Shown here piece by piece: positions 25,345-33,031 of a stretch of DNA of 48,012 nt. The position numbers and the translations under genes were made by a program. Numbering within the stretch: position 1 is the first letter of the stretch; each line of letters starts with the position of its first letter. The DNA is from Streptomyces sp. AA1529. Its GTDB lineage: Bacteria; Actinomycetota; Actinomycetes; Streptomycetales; Streptomycetaceae. The notes beneath the pieces are model-generated. The model was not told where the DNA came from, made no database searches, and was given only the letters and a program-made list of their open reading frames with translations. The stretch covers positions 1 to 48,012 of the forward strand of contig NZ_ALAP01000093.1 of the NCBI RefSeq assembly GCF_000280905.1, given 5' to 3'.

Positions 25345-26075
25345 GGGAGGGCCTCCAGCTTCGCCATGTGCGCGGCGATCCGCGACGCGGACGCGCCGTG
25401 CATCTCCCCGTCGAGACGCCCGTCGACGAGAAAGACCACGCGGTCCGCGTAGCCGGCGGCGACCGGGTCGTGGGTGACCATGACGGTGGTCCGCCCCTCC
25501 CCGTGGACCATCTCGCGCAGCAGGGTGAGGACCTCGCGGCTGGTCGCCGAGTCCAGCGCGCCGGTGGGCTCGTCGCCGAAGAGCACCTGGGGACGGGTGA
25601 TCAGCGCGCGGGCCAGGGCGACCCGCTGCTGCTGGCCGCCGGACAGCTCCGCGGGCCGGTGCCGGGCCCGCGACCCGAGTCCGACCTGCTGGAGCGCCTC
25701 CGCGGCGCGGGCGGGTGGCGGGCGGCGGCCCGCCAGACGCAGCGGCAGCTCCACGTTCTGCTCGGCGGTCAGGGACGGCAGCAGGTTGAACGCCTGGAAG
25801 ACGAATCCGATGCGGTCGCGGCGCAGCAGCGTCAGCCGGGTCTCGTCGAGCCCGGTCAGCTCGGTCCCACCCACCGCGACCGACCCGGAGGTGGGGCGGT
25901 CCAGGCCCGAGGCGCACTGCAGCAGGGTCGACTTCCCGGACCCCGAGGGGCCCATGACGGCGGTGAACGTGCCGGGGCTGAAGTCGAGGGTGACGTCGTC
26001 GAGCGCGGTGACGGCTCCGGCACCGGTGCCGTAGCGGCGGGTGACGTGCCGCATGCGGACGGCTTCATCGGCCAT
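25338..26075 (-). CDS. ABC transporter ATP-binding protein (MacB-like)
   Basis: 245 residues. Walker A GPSGSGKSTLL, Q-loop VFQAFNLLPSLTAEQ, signature LSGGQQQRVALARAL, Walker B VLFGDEPTGALD, and switch VMVTHD. AGGA lies upstream of ATG 26075. It is translated just before, and overlaps, the 826-residue permease. The promoter lies in the divergent gap containing two GCAGAGA palindromes. Confidence 0.94.
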   Translation of the reverse strand: MADEAVRMRHVTRRYGTGAGAVTALDDVTLDFSPGTFTAVMGPSGSGKSTLLQCASGLDRPTSGSVAVGGTELTGLDETRLTLLRRDRIGFVFQAFNLLPSLTAEQNVELPLRLAGRRPPPARAAEALQQVGLGSRARHRPAELSGGQQQRVALARALITRPQVLFGDEPTGALDSATSREVLTLLREMVHGEGRTTVMVTHDPVAAGYADRVVFLVDGRLDGEMHGASASRIAAHMAKLEALPC

Positions 26076-26138
26076 GTGTCTGTCCTGACGTTGCGAAGTG
26101 GTCGGCGCGTGGTCGGCGCGGCAGCGGCGCGCGGGTGC

Positions 26139-26174
26139 GCACCGGTCGCACCGGTCGCACCGGTCGCACCGGGC
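26139..26174. repeat. 9-bp tandem repeat, four units
   Basis: GCACCGGTC occurs three times exactly and a fourth time with one change, within the divergent ABC/ArsR region. Each unit contains ACCGGT, so it may be a slippage repeat or bind a protein cooperatively. It is not a CRISPR, as there are no spacers. Confidence 0.6.
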
Positions 26175-26216
26175 GGCGAGGCCGGTGCGGGTGCTCCGGT
26201 ACCTGCCGAGAGCATT

Positions 26217-26268
26217 GCAGAGAAATCTCTGCAAAGAAAGTTATGCAGAGATTTCTCTGCGGTAGGCT
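26217..26268. promoter_or_regulatory. Twin palindromic operators between ABC ATPase and ArsR-like regulator
   Basis: GCAGAGA-AA-TCTCTGC (26217-26232) and GCAGAGA-TT-TCTCTGC (26245-26260) have identical 7-bp arms, with centres 28 bp apart. TAGGCT (26263-26268) directly follows the second and ends 6 nt before the ATG at 26275, giving a leaderless transcript for the regulator. The AT-rich patch is the only one in the gap and probably also drives the ABC operon leftward. Confidence 0.75.
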
Positions 26269-26274
26269 CGGGGT

Positions 26275-26871
26275 ATGACCGAGCCGCCACCCCAGGACCC
26301 CACCGCCACCCACCAGGAGCAGCACGCCGCCGGCGACCCCGCGACCCTCAAAGCGCTGGCGCATCCGCTGCGCCTGAAGATCCTGCGCAGGCTGGCCGCC
26401 GCGGGCCCGGCGACCGCCACCGCACTCGCCTCGCCCCTCGGCCAGAACACCGGGACGCTCAGCTACCACCTGCGCCAACTGGCGCGGGCCGGACTCATCG
26501 AGGACGACCCCGACCACCCGGCGAACGGACGCGAGCGCTGGTGGCGCGGAGTGCGCGGCACGGAGGTGCGGCGCCCCTCCCGGCCGGGCCTGCCGGCCGC
26601 GGAGCGCGCCGTGGTCGAGGAGCTGGACCGGGCACACCTGCAGGAGGACCTCGAACTGGTCCGGCGCCACGCGGACCGTCCGGCCGAGGAGGACGAGTGG
26701 GTCTCCGGCTCCCGCAGCACCCTCCACCTCACGCAGGAGGAACTGCGGGAGTTCCACGACGCCTACCTGGAACTGCTGCAACGCTTCCGGCGCGAGCGCA
26801 CCGAAGCCGGGCCGGGCACCCGGCCCATCGCCGTCCGCTGGTTCGGGGTCCCGCTCGACGGCCGGGACTGA
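26275..26871 (+). CDS. ArsR-like winged-helix regulator
   Basis: 198 residues. HTH_20/ArsR-type domain at about 22-100: DPATLKALAHPLRLKILRRL, then SPLGQNTGTLSYHLRQLARAGLI. A C-terminal helical domain (about 105-185) lacks the metal-binding cysteines of classic ArsR proteins, so the signal is unlikely to be a metal. It is divergent from the ABC pair and its operators are visible in the gap, so it is expected to repress both itself and the transporter. Confidence 0.9.
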   Translation: MTEPPPQDPTATHQEQHAAGDPATLKALAHPLRLKILRRLAAAGPATATALASPLGQNTGTLSYHLRQLARAGLIEDDPDHPANGRERWWRGVRGTEVRRPSRPGLPAAERAVVEELDRAHLQEDLELVRRHADRPAEEDEWVSGSRSTLHLTQEELREFHDAYLELLQRFRRERTEAGPGTRPIAVRWFGVPLDGRD

Positions 26872-27380
26872 CACCGCCGCCACGACGCCCCGGAGGCCCC
26901 GGGCGCACGGCCCGGCGGCCACCGCCCGGCCGCGCACCCGGCCGTTCCGGACCACGGCCGCACCCTCGCATCGGGACGATGTACGATCGCGCTTAGTAGA
27001 ATTCCTCCGTGCGGCACCTCCGCTGCCGCGCAGGATCCGGCAACCGGCGGCATTCTGCGGTATTCACCGGCATTGTCCGGATATACAGGACTTGCCCTTC
27101 CCGGTCGTACGCTGTGTCGCGAAACACACCATCCGGGCCGAGAAATCATCAAGATCTTCTGGCGCTCCGTCAGGAAGCCTTTCCATAAGCGCCATTCGAA
27201 ACACCGGCAGTTTGGGCTTTTCACGCACAGAAAATGATCCACAGCATAGCGTTGAAGAATTGCTAGATCATTTCCGGCGACTGCCCCGCAGCGGAATCAC
27301 GCGCCTTGATCCGGGCAATCCATTGTGTTTCTGTGTCCTGGCTCCGGCCTCCCCGAACGGCCGGAGTTCCGCTGCCGGGG
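26872..27380 (+). other. Long AT-rich leader/intergenic region before the riboswitch
   Basis: No gene is called in these 509 bp. The first 100 bp have normal composition. From about 26990 to 27330 GC drops to roughly 50 percent (29 of 60 bases in 27181-27240), far below the surrounding level. A -10-like TAGAAT is at 26997-27002, and TTGATC at 27306 could be a -35 close to the riboswitch. Short open frames here have neither plausible starts nor Shine-Dalgarno sites. The block probably holds the promoter(s) of the LysM gene; it could also hide a small RNA. Confidence 0.5.
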
Positions 27381-27567
27381 CGCCGAATCCTGCCGCCCGG
27401 CTAGGAAATTCGCACCAGTACCGCGCGGCAGGAGCGGGGGACCCACTTACGTGCCGTGCCGCACTTCGCGGCCCGGCTAGGGGTGAAGTCATGGCCGCTG
27501 TGCCCCGGCACAGCGGAAATGGCCGGGCAACTCCAGCCCGAATCCGACAGCTCACCTCGCAGGCGCT
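27381..27567 (+). promoter_or_regulatory. Cyclic di-AMP riboswitch (ydaO-yuaA class)
   Basis: The conserved elements appear in order and spacing: CGCCGAATCC at 27381, GGAGCGGGGGACCCA at 27431-27445, GGGGTGAA at 27480-27487, AACTCCAGCCCGAATCCGAC from 27529, then AGCTCACCTCGCAGGCGC. The outer P1 stem pairs the initial CGCC with the final GGCG. The class binds c-di-AMP and usually turns off cell-wall hydrolase or osmotic genes. It ends 16 nt before the start codon of the LysM/SLT gene, with that gene's Shine-Dalgarno (AGGAGAGG) immediately after P1, so control could act on translation or by attenuation. Confidence 0.88.
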
Positions 27568-27583
27568 AGGAGAGGACACCCCC

Positions 27584-28354
27584 ATGTCTCGTGGCCTTCA
27601 CGCCCGTAATCCGTTCAGCGCCCGCCGCCTCCGGCTCTCGCTCGCCCTCGCCGCCGGCGGTGCGGGCATCGCCGCTCCCCTGCTGGCCGCGGGCAGCGCG
27701 CACGCCGCCCCGGCGCAGGTGCAGGAGCAGGCGCAGTCCGCACGGTCCGGCGCCGCCGCGCAGGTGAAGACCGAGCAGGAGCCCAGCTCCTACACCGTCG
27801 CCAGCGGCGACACCCTGTACCGGATCGCCCTGGACCACGACATCGAGGGCGGCTGGAACACCCTCTACGAGGCCAACAAGAAGACCGTCGGCGGCGACCC
27901 GGACCTGATCCTGCCCGGCCAGAAGCTGACGCTGGACACCGCCTCGAAGCCCGCCGAGAGCAGCGACGACGCCACGCCCGAGCGCGCCGACCGCAGCTCG
28001 GCCGAGCGCACCGGCGGCGTGCACAAGACCCAGTCCACCAACCTGGACGGCTGGATCAACGAGGCCCTGGCCATCATGAAGCAGCACGGCATCCCCGGCA
28101 CCTACGACGGCATCCACCGCAACATCATCCGGGAGTCCGGTGGCGACCCCAACGCCATCAACAACTGGGACATCAACGCCCAGAACGGCACACCCTCCAT
28201 CGGTCTGCTCCAGGTGATCAAGCCGACCTTCGACTCCTTCCACGTCGAGGGCACCGCCTACGACCAGCGGGACCCGGTCGCCAACATCGTCGCGGCCTGC
28301 AACTACGCGGCCAAGACCTACGGTTCGATCGACAACGTGAACGGCCCGTACTGA
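27584..28354 (+). CDS. Secreted LysM lytic transglycosylase (SLT domain)
   Basis: 256 residues. Signal peptide 1-41 (RRLRLSLALAAGG...GSAHA, cut after AHA). LysM domain at about 68-117: YTVASGDTLYRIALDHDI, then LYEANKKTVGGDPDLILPGQ. A Ser/Asp/Glu-rich linker leads to a C-terminal soluble-lytic-transglycosylase domain at about 153-256, with catalytic Glu184 in NIIRESGGDPNAIN and the following TPSIGLLQVIKPTF. It should cleave peptidoglycan outside the membrane. Expression is under the preceding c-di-AMP riboswitch, as for Streptomyces resuscitation-promoting factors. An 18-bp hairpin terminator follows, so it is monocistronic. Confidence 0.93.
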   Translation: MSRGLHARNPFSARRLRLSLALAAGGAGIAAPLLAAGSAHAAPAQVQEQAQSARSGAAAQVKTEQEPSSYTVASGDTLYRIALDHDIEGGWNTLYEANKKTVGGDPDLILPGQKLTLDTASKPAESSDDATPERADRSSAERTGGVHKTQSTNLDGWINEALAIMKQHGIPGTYDGIHRNIIRESGGDPNAINNWDINAQNGTPSIGLLQVIKPTFDSFHVEGTAYDQRDPVANIVAACNYAAKTYGSIDNVNGPY

Positions 28355-28369
28355 GCCGGACCACGCACG

Positions 28370-28410
28370 CGGCGACTGCCCGCCACCCTCGCGGTGGCGG
28401 GCAGTCGCCG
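28370..28410 (+). terminator. Strong hairpin terminator after the LysM gene
   Basis: Arms 28370-28387 and 28393-28410 form a perfect 18-bp stem (CGGCGACTGCCCGCCACC) around a CTCGC loop, 16 nt past the stop codon. Confidence 0.85.
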
Positions 28411-28578
28411 TCCCGCGGCATCGCCCGGCGGCCGCCGCGGGGCACGCTCCCCCGACCCGGTCGCCGAGCGCACCGGAACGCGCACCCTCCGTCCCGCCCC
28501 CCGCCCCGGCGCGGGCCGCATTCACCCGAACGCCGCTTCCCTCTGGCGCGGGTACGCCCGAATGGCCACCGTCGAGCC

Positions 28579-30591
28579 ATGAGCGAGAACAAAAACATGG
28601 TGAGCGTGATAACACCCGCTTACAATGCGCTGCCCTGTATAGAGCGCTGCGTCGAATCGGTCGCACACCAGGTTTTCGAACCCGGCGCCACCGAGATGAT
28701 TGTCGTGGACGACGGTTCGACCGACGGCACCTCGGCCATTGTGGACCGGCTGGCCGCACGGCATCCGAACCTCCTGCGGGTGATCCACCAGGAGAACTCC
28801 GGGAGCCCTTCGGGTCCGCGCAACCTCGGTCTGGACCTCGCGAACGGACGCTACGTCTTCTTTCTCGACGCCGACGACTATCTGGCTCCCGAAGCGCTCC
28901 GACGGCTTACGGCAGCGGCCGAGGCGAACGAATCCGATGTCGTACTCGGGCGAATGGCCTCGAGGGGGCGCCGGGTGCCGCGCTCCATGTTCCGCGCGAA
29001 CCAGGCCGATGCCGACCTGTTCACCTCCCGCGTCTACTGGGCGCTTTCCGCACAGAAACTCTTCCGCAAAGAACTGCTCGACCGGCTGCAGTTGCGTTTC
29101 GACACCGGTCTGCGGATCGGCGAGGACCAACCCTTCACCGCGCTCGCCTACTTGCGGGCCCGCCGTATCTCGGTGGTCGCCGACTACGACTGCTACTACC
29201 TGGTCCGCCGCCCGGACGGCCGGCATCTGACCGCGACAGGCAGCACCGAGCCGGTCCTCGATGCGCTGCACCGCGTCTGCGAACTGCTGCGCGCCGAACT
29301 TCCGCCCGGGCAACGGCGCGACGTCCTGCTGGAGCGGCACTTCGCCGTCGAACTCCGGGATGCCTTCCGCTTTCTGGGCCAGGAGGCGGACCCGGCCGTC
29401 CGGCAGCGCGAGTTCGCCCGGGTGCAGTGGCTTCTCGCCCGGCATGAGGACGACTCCTTCTGGCACCGGCTGGCTCCCGTCCAGCGTCTGCGCTGCCATC
29501 TGGCCCGGCACGGACAGCTCGGGGAACTGCTCACCCACACCCTCTCCGCCGACGCCCATATGCCGTTCAGCGTCCACATCTCGCGGGGGACGGCGCTGGC
29601 CCACTACCCGCCGCGCGGGGAGCACCGCGCCGGAGGCCCGGCCGCGAGCTTCGACGTGACGGACCGCCTCACGCTCAGCCACCACGTATCCCACTTCTCC
29701 TGCACCGGCACCCGGCTGCGGCTGACCGGACGCGCACGCCTGGAGCAGGCCGGGCCCGCCGGCCGGCAGGCGGTCGAGGTCTTCCTGCAGCACCGGGACG
29801 AGCCGTGGCGACGCTCCGCGCGGACCCGTCTGGCCGGCGAGTTCTTCGAGGCCGACCTGGATCTCCTCGGCGGGCCGGACGACGGCGTGCCGCCGGCCGA
29901 CGGCTGCTGGGACCTGTATCTGAGCCTGACCGTCAACGGGCTGGTCCGGACTGTCCGGCTGGGCAGCCGCCGCGATCAGGACGCCGGACGCTGCCCGTTC
30001 ACGTACCTGGCCGACGACGGGGCGGGCGGCATCCGGACCGTCCGGCTGTACGCCACCGCGCACGGCAACCTCTCCCTGCGCCTGGAGCACGTCCCGGCGG
30101 CACGGCTGGGCAGGGAACTGCGCCTCGATGTGGAAGCACCCGTCTGGTGCGGTTCCGTCCTGCGCCTGCACGGCACCACCAACCTCGTCGCCCCTCCGGC
30201 GGGCAGCGTCCTCGTACAGCTGGCCTCCCGCGGCGGCGCCGCCGACTTCCCCCTGGTGATCGAGGAGGACGGCCGGTTCTCGGTGGAACTGCCCCTGGAC
30301 GTGCTGTCGTCGGGGCGGTGGGCGGCGGCGCTGCGGATAGCCGCGGCCAACTGGCGGCACACCCGGCCGCTGCGGCAGCCTGTCCTGCCGGCCGGCGCGG
30401 CACGCTGGCGCCGGAGCCTCATGCCCCGATACGCCAAACCGGTGGCCTGCGATCCGCTGACGCTGCGGGTGGACCGGGTTCGCCCCACCCGCGGTCTGCG
30501 CCGCAGGTTCGCACAGCCGGCGGCGCTCCCGGCCGGACCGGCCCCGCACCGGACCGGAGGGGCGGACGCGGGCGGCCGGGAAGCCGCCTGA
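28579..30591 (+). CDS. GT2 glycosyltransferase with long b-rich C-terminal extension (TarS-like)
   Basis: 670 residues. N-terminal GT-A domain (1-about 240): VSVITPAYNALPCIERCVES, IVVDDGSTDGT, GPRNLGLDLANG, and the DXD-type motif FFLDADD with Asp97/99/100. A helical region (about 230-330) precedes two b-sandwich-like repeats (about 360-480 and 480-600), the layout of wall-teichoic-acid glycosyltransferases such as TarS, where the tail mediates oligomerisation. No membrane segment. Donor and acceptor are unknown, but decoration of a cell-wall polymer is the best guess. GAGCC is the only weak Shine-Dalgarno before ATG 28579. The N-terminal codons are less G/C-biased than the rest. Confidence 0.88.
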   Translation: MSENKNMVSVITPAYNALPCIERCVESVAHQVFEPGATEMIVVDDGSTDGTSAIVDRLAARHPNLLRVIHQENSGSPSGPRNLGLDLANGRYVFFLDADDYLAPEALRRLTAAAEANESDVVLGRMASRGRRVPRSMFRANQADADLFTSRVYWALSAQKLFRKELLDRLQLRFDTGLRIGEDQPFTALAYLRARRISVVADYDCYYLVRRPDGRHLTATGSTEPVLDALHRVCELLRAELPPGQRRDVLLERHFAVELRDAFRFLGQEADPAVRQREFARVQWLLARHEDDSFWHRLAPVQRLRCHLARHGQLGELLTHTLSADAHMPFSVHISRGTALAHYPPRGEHRAGGPAASFDVTDRLTLSHHVSHFSCTGTRLRLTGRARLEQAGPAGRQAVEVFLQHRDEPWRRSARTRLAGEFFEADLDLLGGPDDGVPPADGCWDLYLSLTVNGLVRTVRLGSRRDQDAGRCPFTYLADDGAGGIRTVRLYATAHGNLSLRLEHVPAARLGRELRLDVEAPVWCGSVLRLHGTTNLVAPPAGSVLVQLASRGGAADFPLVIEEDGRFSVELPLDVLSSGRWAAALRIAAANWRHTRPLRQPVLPAGAARWRRSLMPRYAKPVACDPLTLRVDRVRPTRGLRRRFAQPAALPAGPAPHRTGGADAGGREAA

Positions 30592-30594
30592 GCC

Positions 30595-30641
30595 GGGCGG
30601 GTGCGGGCCGCCCGGGTGCCACGGGCGGCCCGCACCCGCCC
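30595..30641. terminator. Bidirectional 20-bp hairpin between convergent genes
   Basis: Arms 30595-30614 and 30622-30641 are perfectly complementary (20 bp, core GTGCGGGCCGCCCG) around a GGTGCCA loop. It lies between the GT2 stop (30591) and the hydrolase stop (30662) and can serve both strands. Confidence 0.88.
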
Positions 30642-30661
30642 GCCGGCGGTCGTCCGCCCGG

Positions 30662-31914
30662 CTACGGCGCGTGGAAGTCCACCTCCGGGTTCTCCGGCGA
30701 GGGACCGTCCAGCAGCGGACGCGGAAGCGCCCGCAGCTGCCGGTCGAAGAACGCCGTCACATAGCGGGTGGTGATCTCCCCGGAGCGCTTTCCGGACAGC
30801 GGTGCCCCGGGGTCGGTGACCCCGGCCTGCCCGCCCAGGATCGGCAGGTCGATGAAGGTGAAGTGCCCCGAACCGGTCACCGTCAGCCAGCGTTTCCAGC
30901 CGTGCAGGCGCTGCCAGGTCCGCGGCCATGTGGTGTCGGCCGCATGCGGGGTGTGGTCCTTGCGGGTGCCGAGCATCAGTGTCGGCCGGCCCAGTCCGGT
31001 CCGCGGCACGGAGGCGAAGAAGGTGCCGTCCAGGTTCGCGGCGGCCCGGATCCGGCGGTCGGTGCCCGCTGCCACCGCTGCCGCGTTCCCGCCCAGCGAG
31101 TGACCGGCGGCGCCGATGCGGCGGACGTCGATCAGCGCCGCCCAGCGGGCGGACCTGTCTCCCGTACCGCTCCTCGCGTCCCTTCCGGCGCCGGTCAGCC
31201 TGTCGACGGTGAACGAGATGTCGGCCGCCCGGTCGCGGGCGGCCCGGGCCAGCCGCCTCTTCTCGCCCGCGTCGGTCGGCGCGTCCTCGACGATCCCGCA
31301 GGCGACACAGGTGAGCGTGCGCCGGCCGGCGGGCCCGGTGAAGGCCGTACCGAAGGATTCGTAGGCGTGGTCGAGAAGGGCGACGACATAGCCGTGGGAG
31401 GCGAGTTCCTCCGCGAGCGTGGTGAGCGTCGCGCGGTGCAGCGAGAAACCCGGCGAGAGCACGACCAGTGGATGCTTCCCCGGAGCCGGTCGGGCCCCGG
31501 TGCGGGCGTTCGTGCGCACCGAGGCGAGCCTGGCCGCCGGGAAGGACGCATCGCGCTTCAGCCCTTTCAGCAGTAGCTCCGCCTCCTCCACCGACAGGTA
31601 GCGCGCGGTGTCACCGCGGCCGCCGTGCCGGGCCGGATAGAAGACCGAGGCCATCAGCCGGCGGGGGCCCGCGGACGGTACCCAGGGGTCGCGGCGCTTC
31701 TCGTCGGTGAGCCGGAGCGTGTCGCGTCCGACCGCCCAACGACCCGTGGGCTGCGGGACAAACAGCCGGCCGGCGTCGCTCGGGGCCGCGGCGGACGTCC
31801 GGCCGATGTGCGCGCCACCCGCCGGGGCCCCTCGGCGGAGGCGCAGGCCGTGGTCGCGGGGGCGAGCAGAGCGGTGGCCAGCAGAGCGGCCGCCGCGCGG
31901 TGTGTACGGATCAT
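30662..31914 (-). pseudogene. Lipoprotein a/b-hydrolase (PAF-acetylhydrolase-like), apparent -1 frameshift
   Basis: The start at 31914 gives a lipoprotein signal peptide (MIRTHRAAAALLATALLAPA, then TTAC with the lipobox Cys). The rest of the enzyme is in another frame. That frame reads DAGRLFVPQPTGRWAVG, RLMASVFYPA, VVLSPGF, the nucleophile elbow AAGHSLGGNAA, NLDGTFF, and the catalytic His in TGSGHFTFIDLP, ending at 30662, and it has no start of its own before the ATG inside RLMASVFYP. The two frames meet near GGGGCCCC (31824-31831). One missing base there would restore a single protein of about 417 residues resembling platelet-activating-factor acetylhydrolase/Streptomyces lipases. It may be a genuine mutation or a sequencing error in a G/C run. 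Confidence 0.75.
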
Positions 31915-31944
31915 GTCCGGCAGCGTAGGAGCCCGCCCACCGCG

Positions 31945-31972
31945 CCCGGCACCGCCGAAAGCCGGTGCCGGG
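31945..31972. promoter_or_regulatory. 10-bp inverted repeat in the hydrolase/NLP divergent gap
   Basis: CCCGGCACCG (31945-31954) and CGGTGCCGGG (31963-31972) with an 8-nt loop. It lies between divergent genes rather than after a stop codon, 31 bp upstream of the hydrolase start, so it is an operator or leader structure rather than a terminator. Function inferred. Confidence 0.4.
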
Positions 31973-32075
31973 GCTGCACTTTCGGCAGATGCGGCGCGGG
32001 CCGGGGGAACCGGCCGCGGCGGGTTGTGCGCACCGTGCCGCGGCGGCTCGGCCCCGAGTGCGGACCCGGGGAATG

Positions 32076-32100
32076 CGCGCCTGCCCTCTTGGCAGGCGCG
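32076..32100 (+). promoter_or_regulatory. 10-bp hairpin upstream of the NLP gene
   Basis: CGCGCCTGCC and GGCAGGCGCG are perfectly paired around CTCTT, 56 nt before the NLP start codon. It would form in the 5' leader or bind a dimeric regulator. No terminator is expected here. Confidence 0.45.
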
Positions 32101-32155
32101 GCGCCGCACGGCAGCGTGAACCGCGCCGACTCACCCCCCACTTCGGAGTGCACGC

Positions 32156-32974
32156 ATGAAGACGACGAACAGCGCTCCCCGCGTCCCCGCCGCCCGGCGG
32201 CGCCGGACGGCGGGGACGAAGCGCAGCGCCGCGGGCGTCGTGACCGGGGCTTTCGCTCTGGTCGTCGGGCTGCCGGGTACGGCGCTGGCCGTTCCGCCGC
32301 AGGCGCTGCCGCTGAACGCGACCGCGCTGGAGAAGACGTTCCAGCCCGCATACGACTACGACACCGACGGCTGCTACGCGACCCCCGCGATCGGCCCGGA
32401 CGGCACCCTTGCCCCCGGACTGCGGATAGGCGGCGACGTGAACGGGAACTGCCGTGACGAGTCGGACCTGGAGAACACCAACGGATACTCCAGGTCCAAG
32501 TGCAACAACGGCTGGTGCGCGGTGGTCTACGCCTCCTACTTCGAGAAGGACCAGGCGGCTCTGGGCGGCGGCAGTGCCGGGCACCGGCACGACTGGGAAC
32601 ACGTGGTGGTCTGGGTGCACGACGACCGGGCCGAGTACGTCGCGACCTCCGAGCACGGGGGATTCACCGTCCACGACCGGGACGCACTGCCCTTCGAGGG
32701 CAGTCACCCCAAGGTCGTCTACCACAAGGACGGCATCAGCACCCACTGCTTCCGCGCGGCCAAGGACGACGGTGGCGACGAGCCGCCCGAGAACCACGAG
32801 GGAGCCTGGCAGTACCCCACCCTGGTCGGCTGGGACGGCTATCCCGAGGGGCTGCGGGAGACCCTGACCGGAGCCGACTTCGGCAGCGCCACGCTCGGCA
32901 TCCGGGACGACACCTTCGCCGGCCACCTGGCCGGGGCGAAGCCGGACGGCATCCCCTTCGACCCGAACGGCTGA
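32156..32974 (+). CDS. Secreted NPP1/NLP (necrosis- and ethylene-inducing-like) protein
   Basis: 272 residues. A long twin-basic N-region (AARRRRTAGTKRS) and hydrophobic core end in GTALA|VPP (cleavage near 45), so it is exported. The NPP1 domain covers about 50-265 with the diagnostic GHRHDWEH heptapeptide at 142-149, which forms the metal/glycolipid site in plant-toxic NLPs. Preserved cysteine pairs (Cys73/Cys99, Cys116/Cys121) suggest a disulfide-stabilised fold. NLPs are known as plant cytolysins, but many bacterial members in saprophytes are of unknown role. GGAG lies 8 nt before the ATG. Divergent from the frameshifted lipoprotein. Confidence 0.9.
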   Translation: MKTTNSAPRVPAARRRRTAGTKRSAAGVVTGAFALVVGLPGTALAVPPQALPLNATALEKTFQPAYDYDTDGCYATPAIGPDGTLAPGLRIGGDVNGNCRDESDLENTNGYSRSKCNNGWCAVVYASYFEKDQAALGGGSAGHRHDWEHVVVWVHDDRAEYVATSEHGGFTVHDRDALPFEGSHPKVVYHKDGISTHCFRAAKDDGGDEPPENHEGAWQYPTLVGWDGYPEGLRETLTGADFGSATLGIRDDTFAGHLAGAKPDGIPFDPNG

Positions 32975-32982
32975 GCACGGGA

Positions 32983-33012
32983 CCGGGGTTCCGGGCGCGC
33001 CCGGAACCCCGG
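32983..33012. terminator. Bidirectional hairpin between NLP and Roadblock genes
   Basis: CCGGGGTTCCGG (32983-32994) pairs with 33001-33012. The inner GCGCGC can extend the stem. It lies 9 nt after the NLP stop and 20 bp from the opposing stop at 33032. Confidence 0.8.
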
Positions 33013-33031
33013 ATGCCGCGAGCCGGGCGGG

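Noticed and set aside
26139..26174. Possible CRISPR-like array
   Set aside because: Units of 9 bp touch directly with no spacers; it is a simple tandem repeat.
27142..27230. Short basic peptide frame in the AT-rich block (KIFWRSVRKPFHKRHSKHRQ)
   Set aside because: No start codon or Shine-Dalgarno precedes it and the reverse strand gives an equally open frame.
27092..27583. Upstream extension of the LysM gene
   Set aside because: The frame is open, but it would run through the riboswitch and bury the signal peptide; the Shine-Dalgarno fits ATG 27584.
31822..31835. Programmed -1 frameshift in the hydrolase gene
   Set aside because: GGGCCCC is not in the zero-frame register needed for tandem slippage, and no downstream stimulatory stem is evident.
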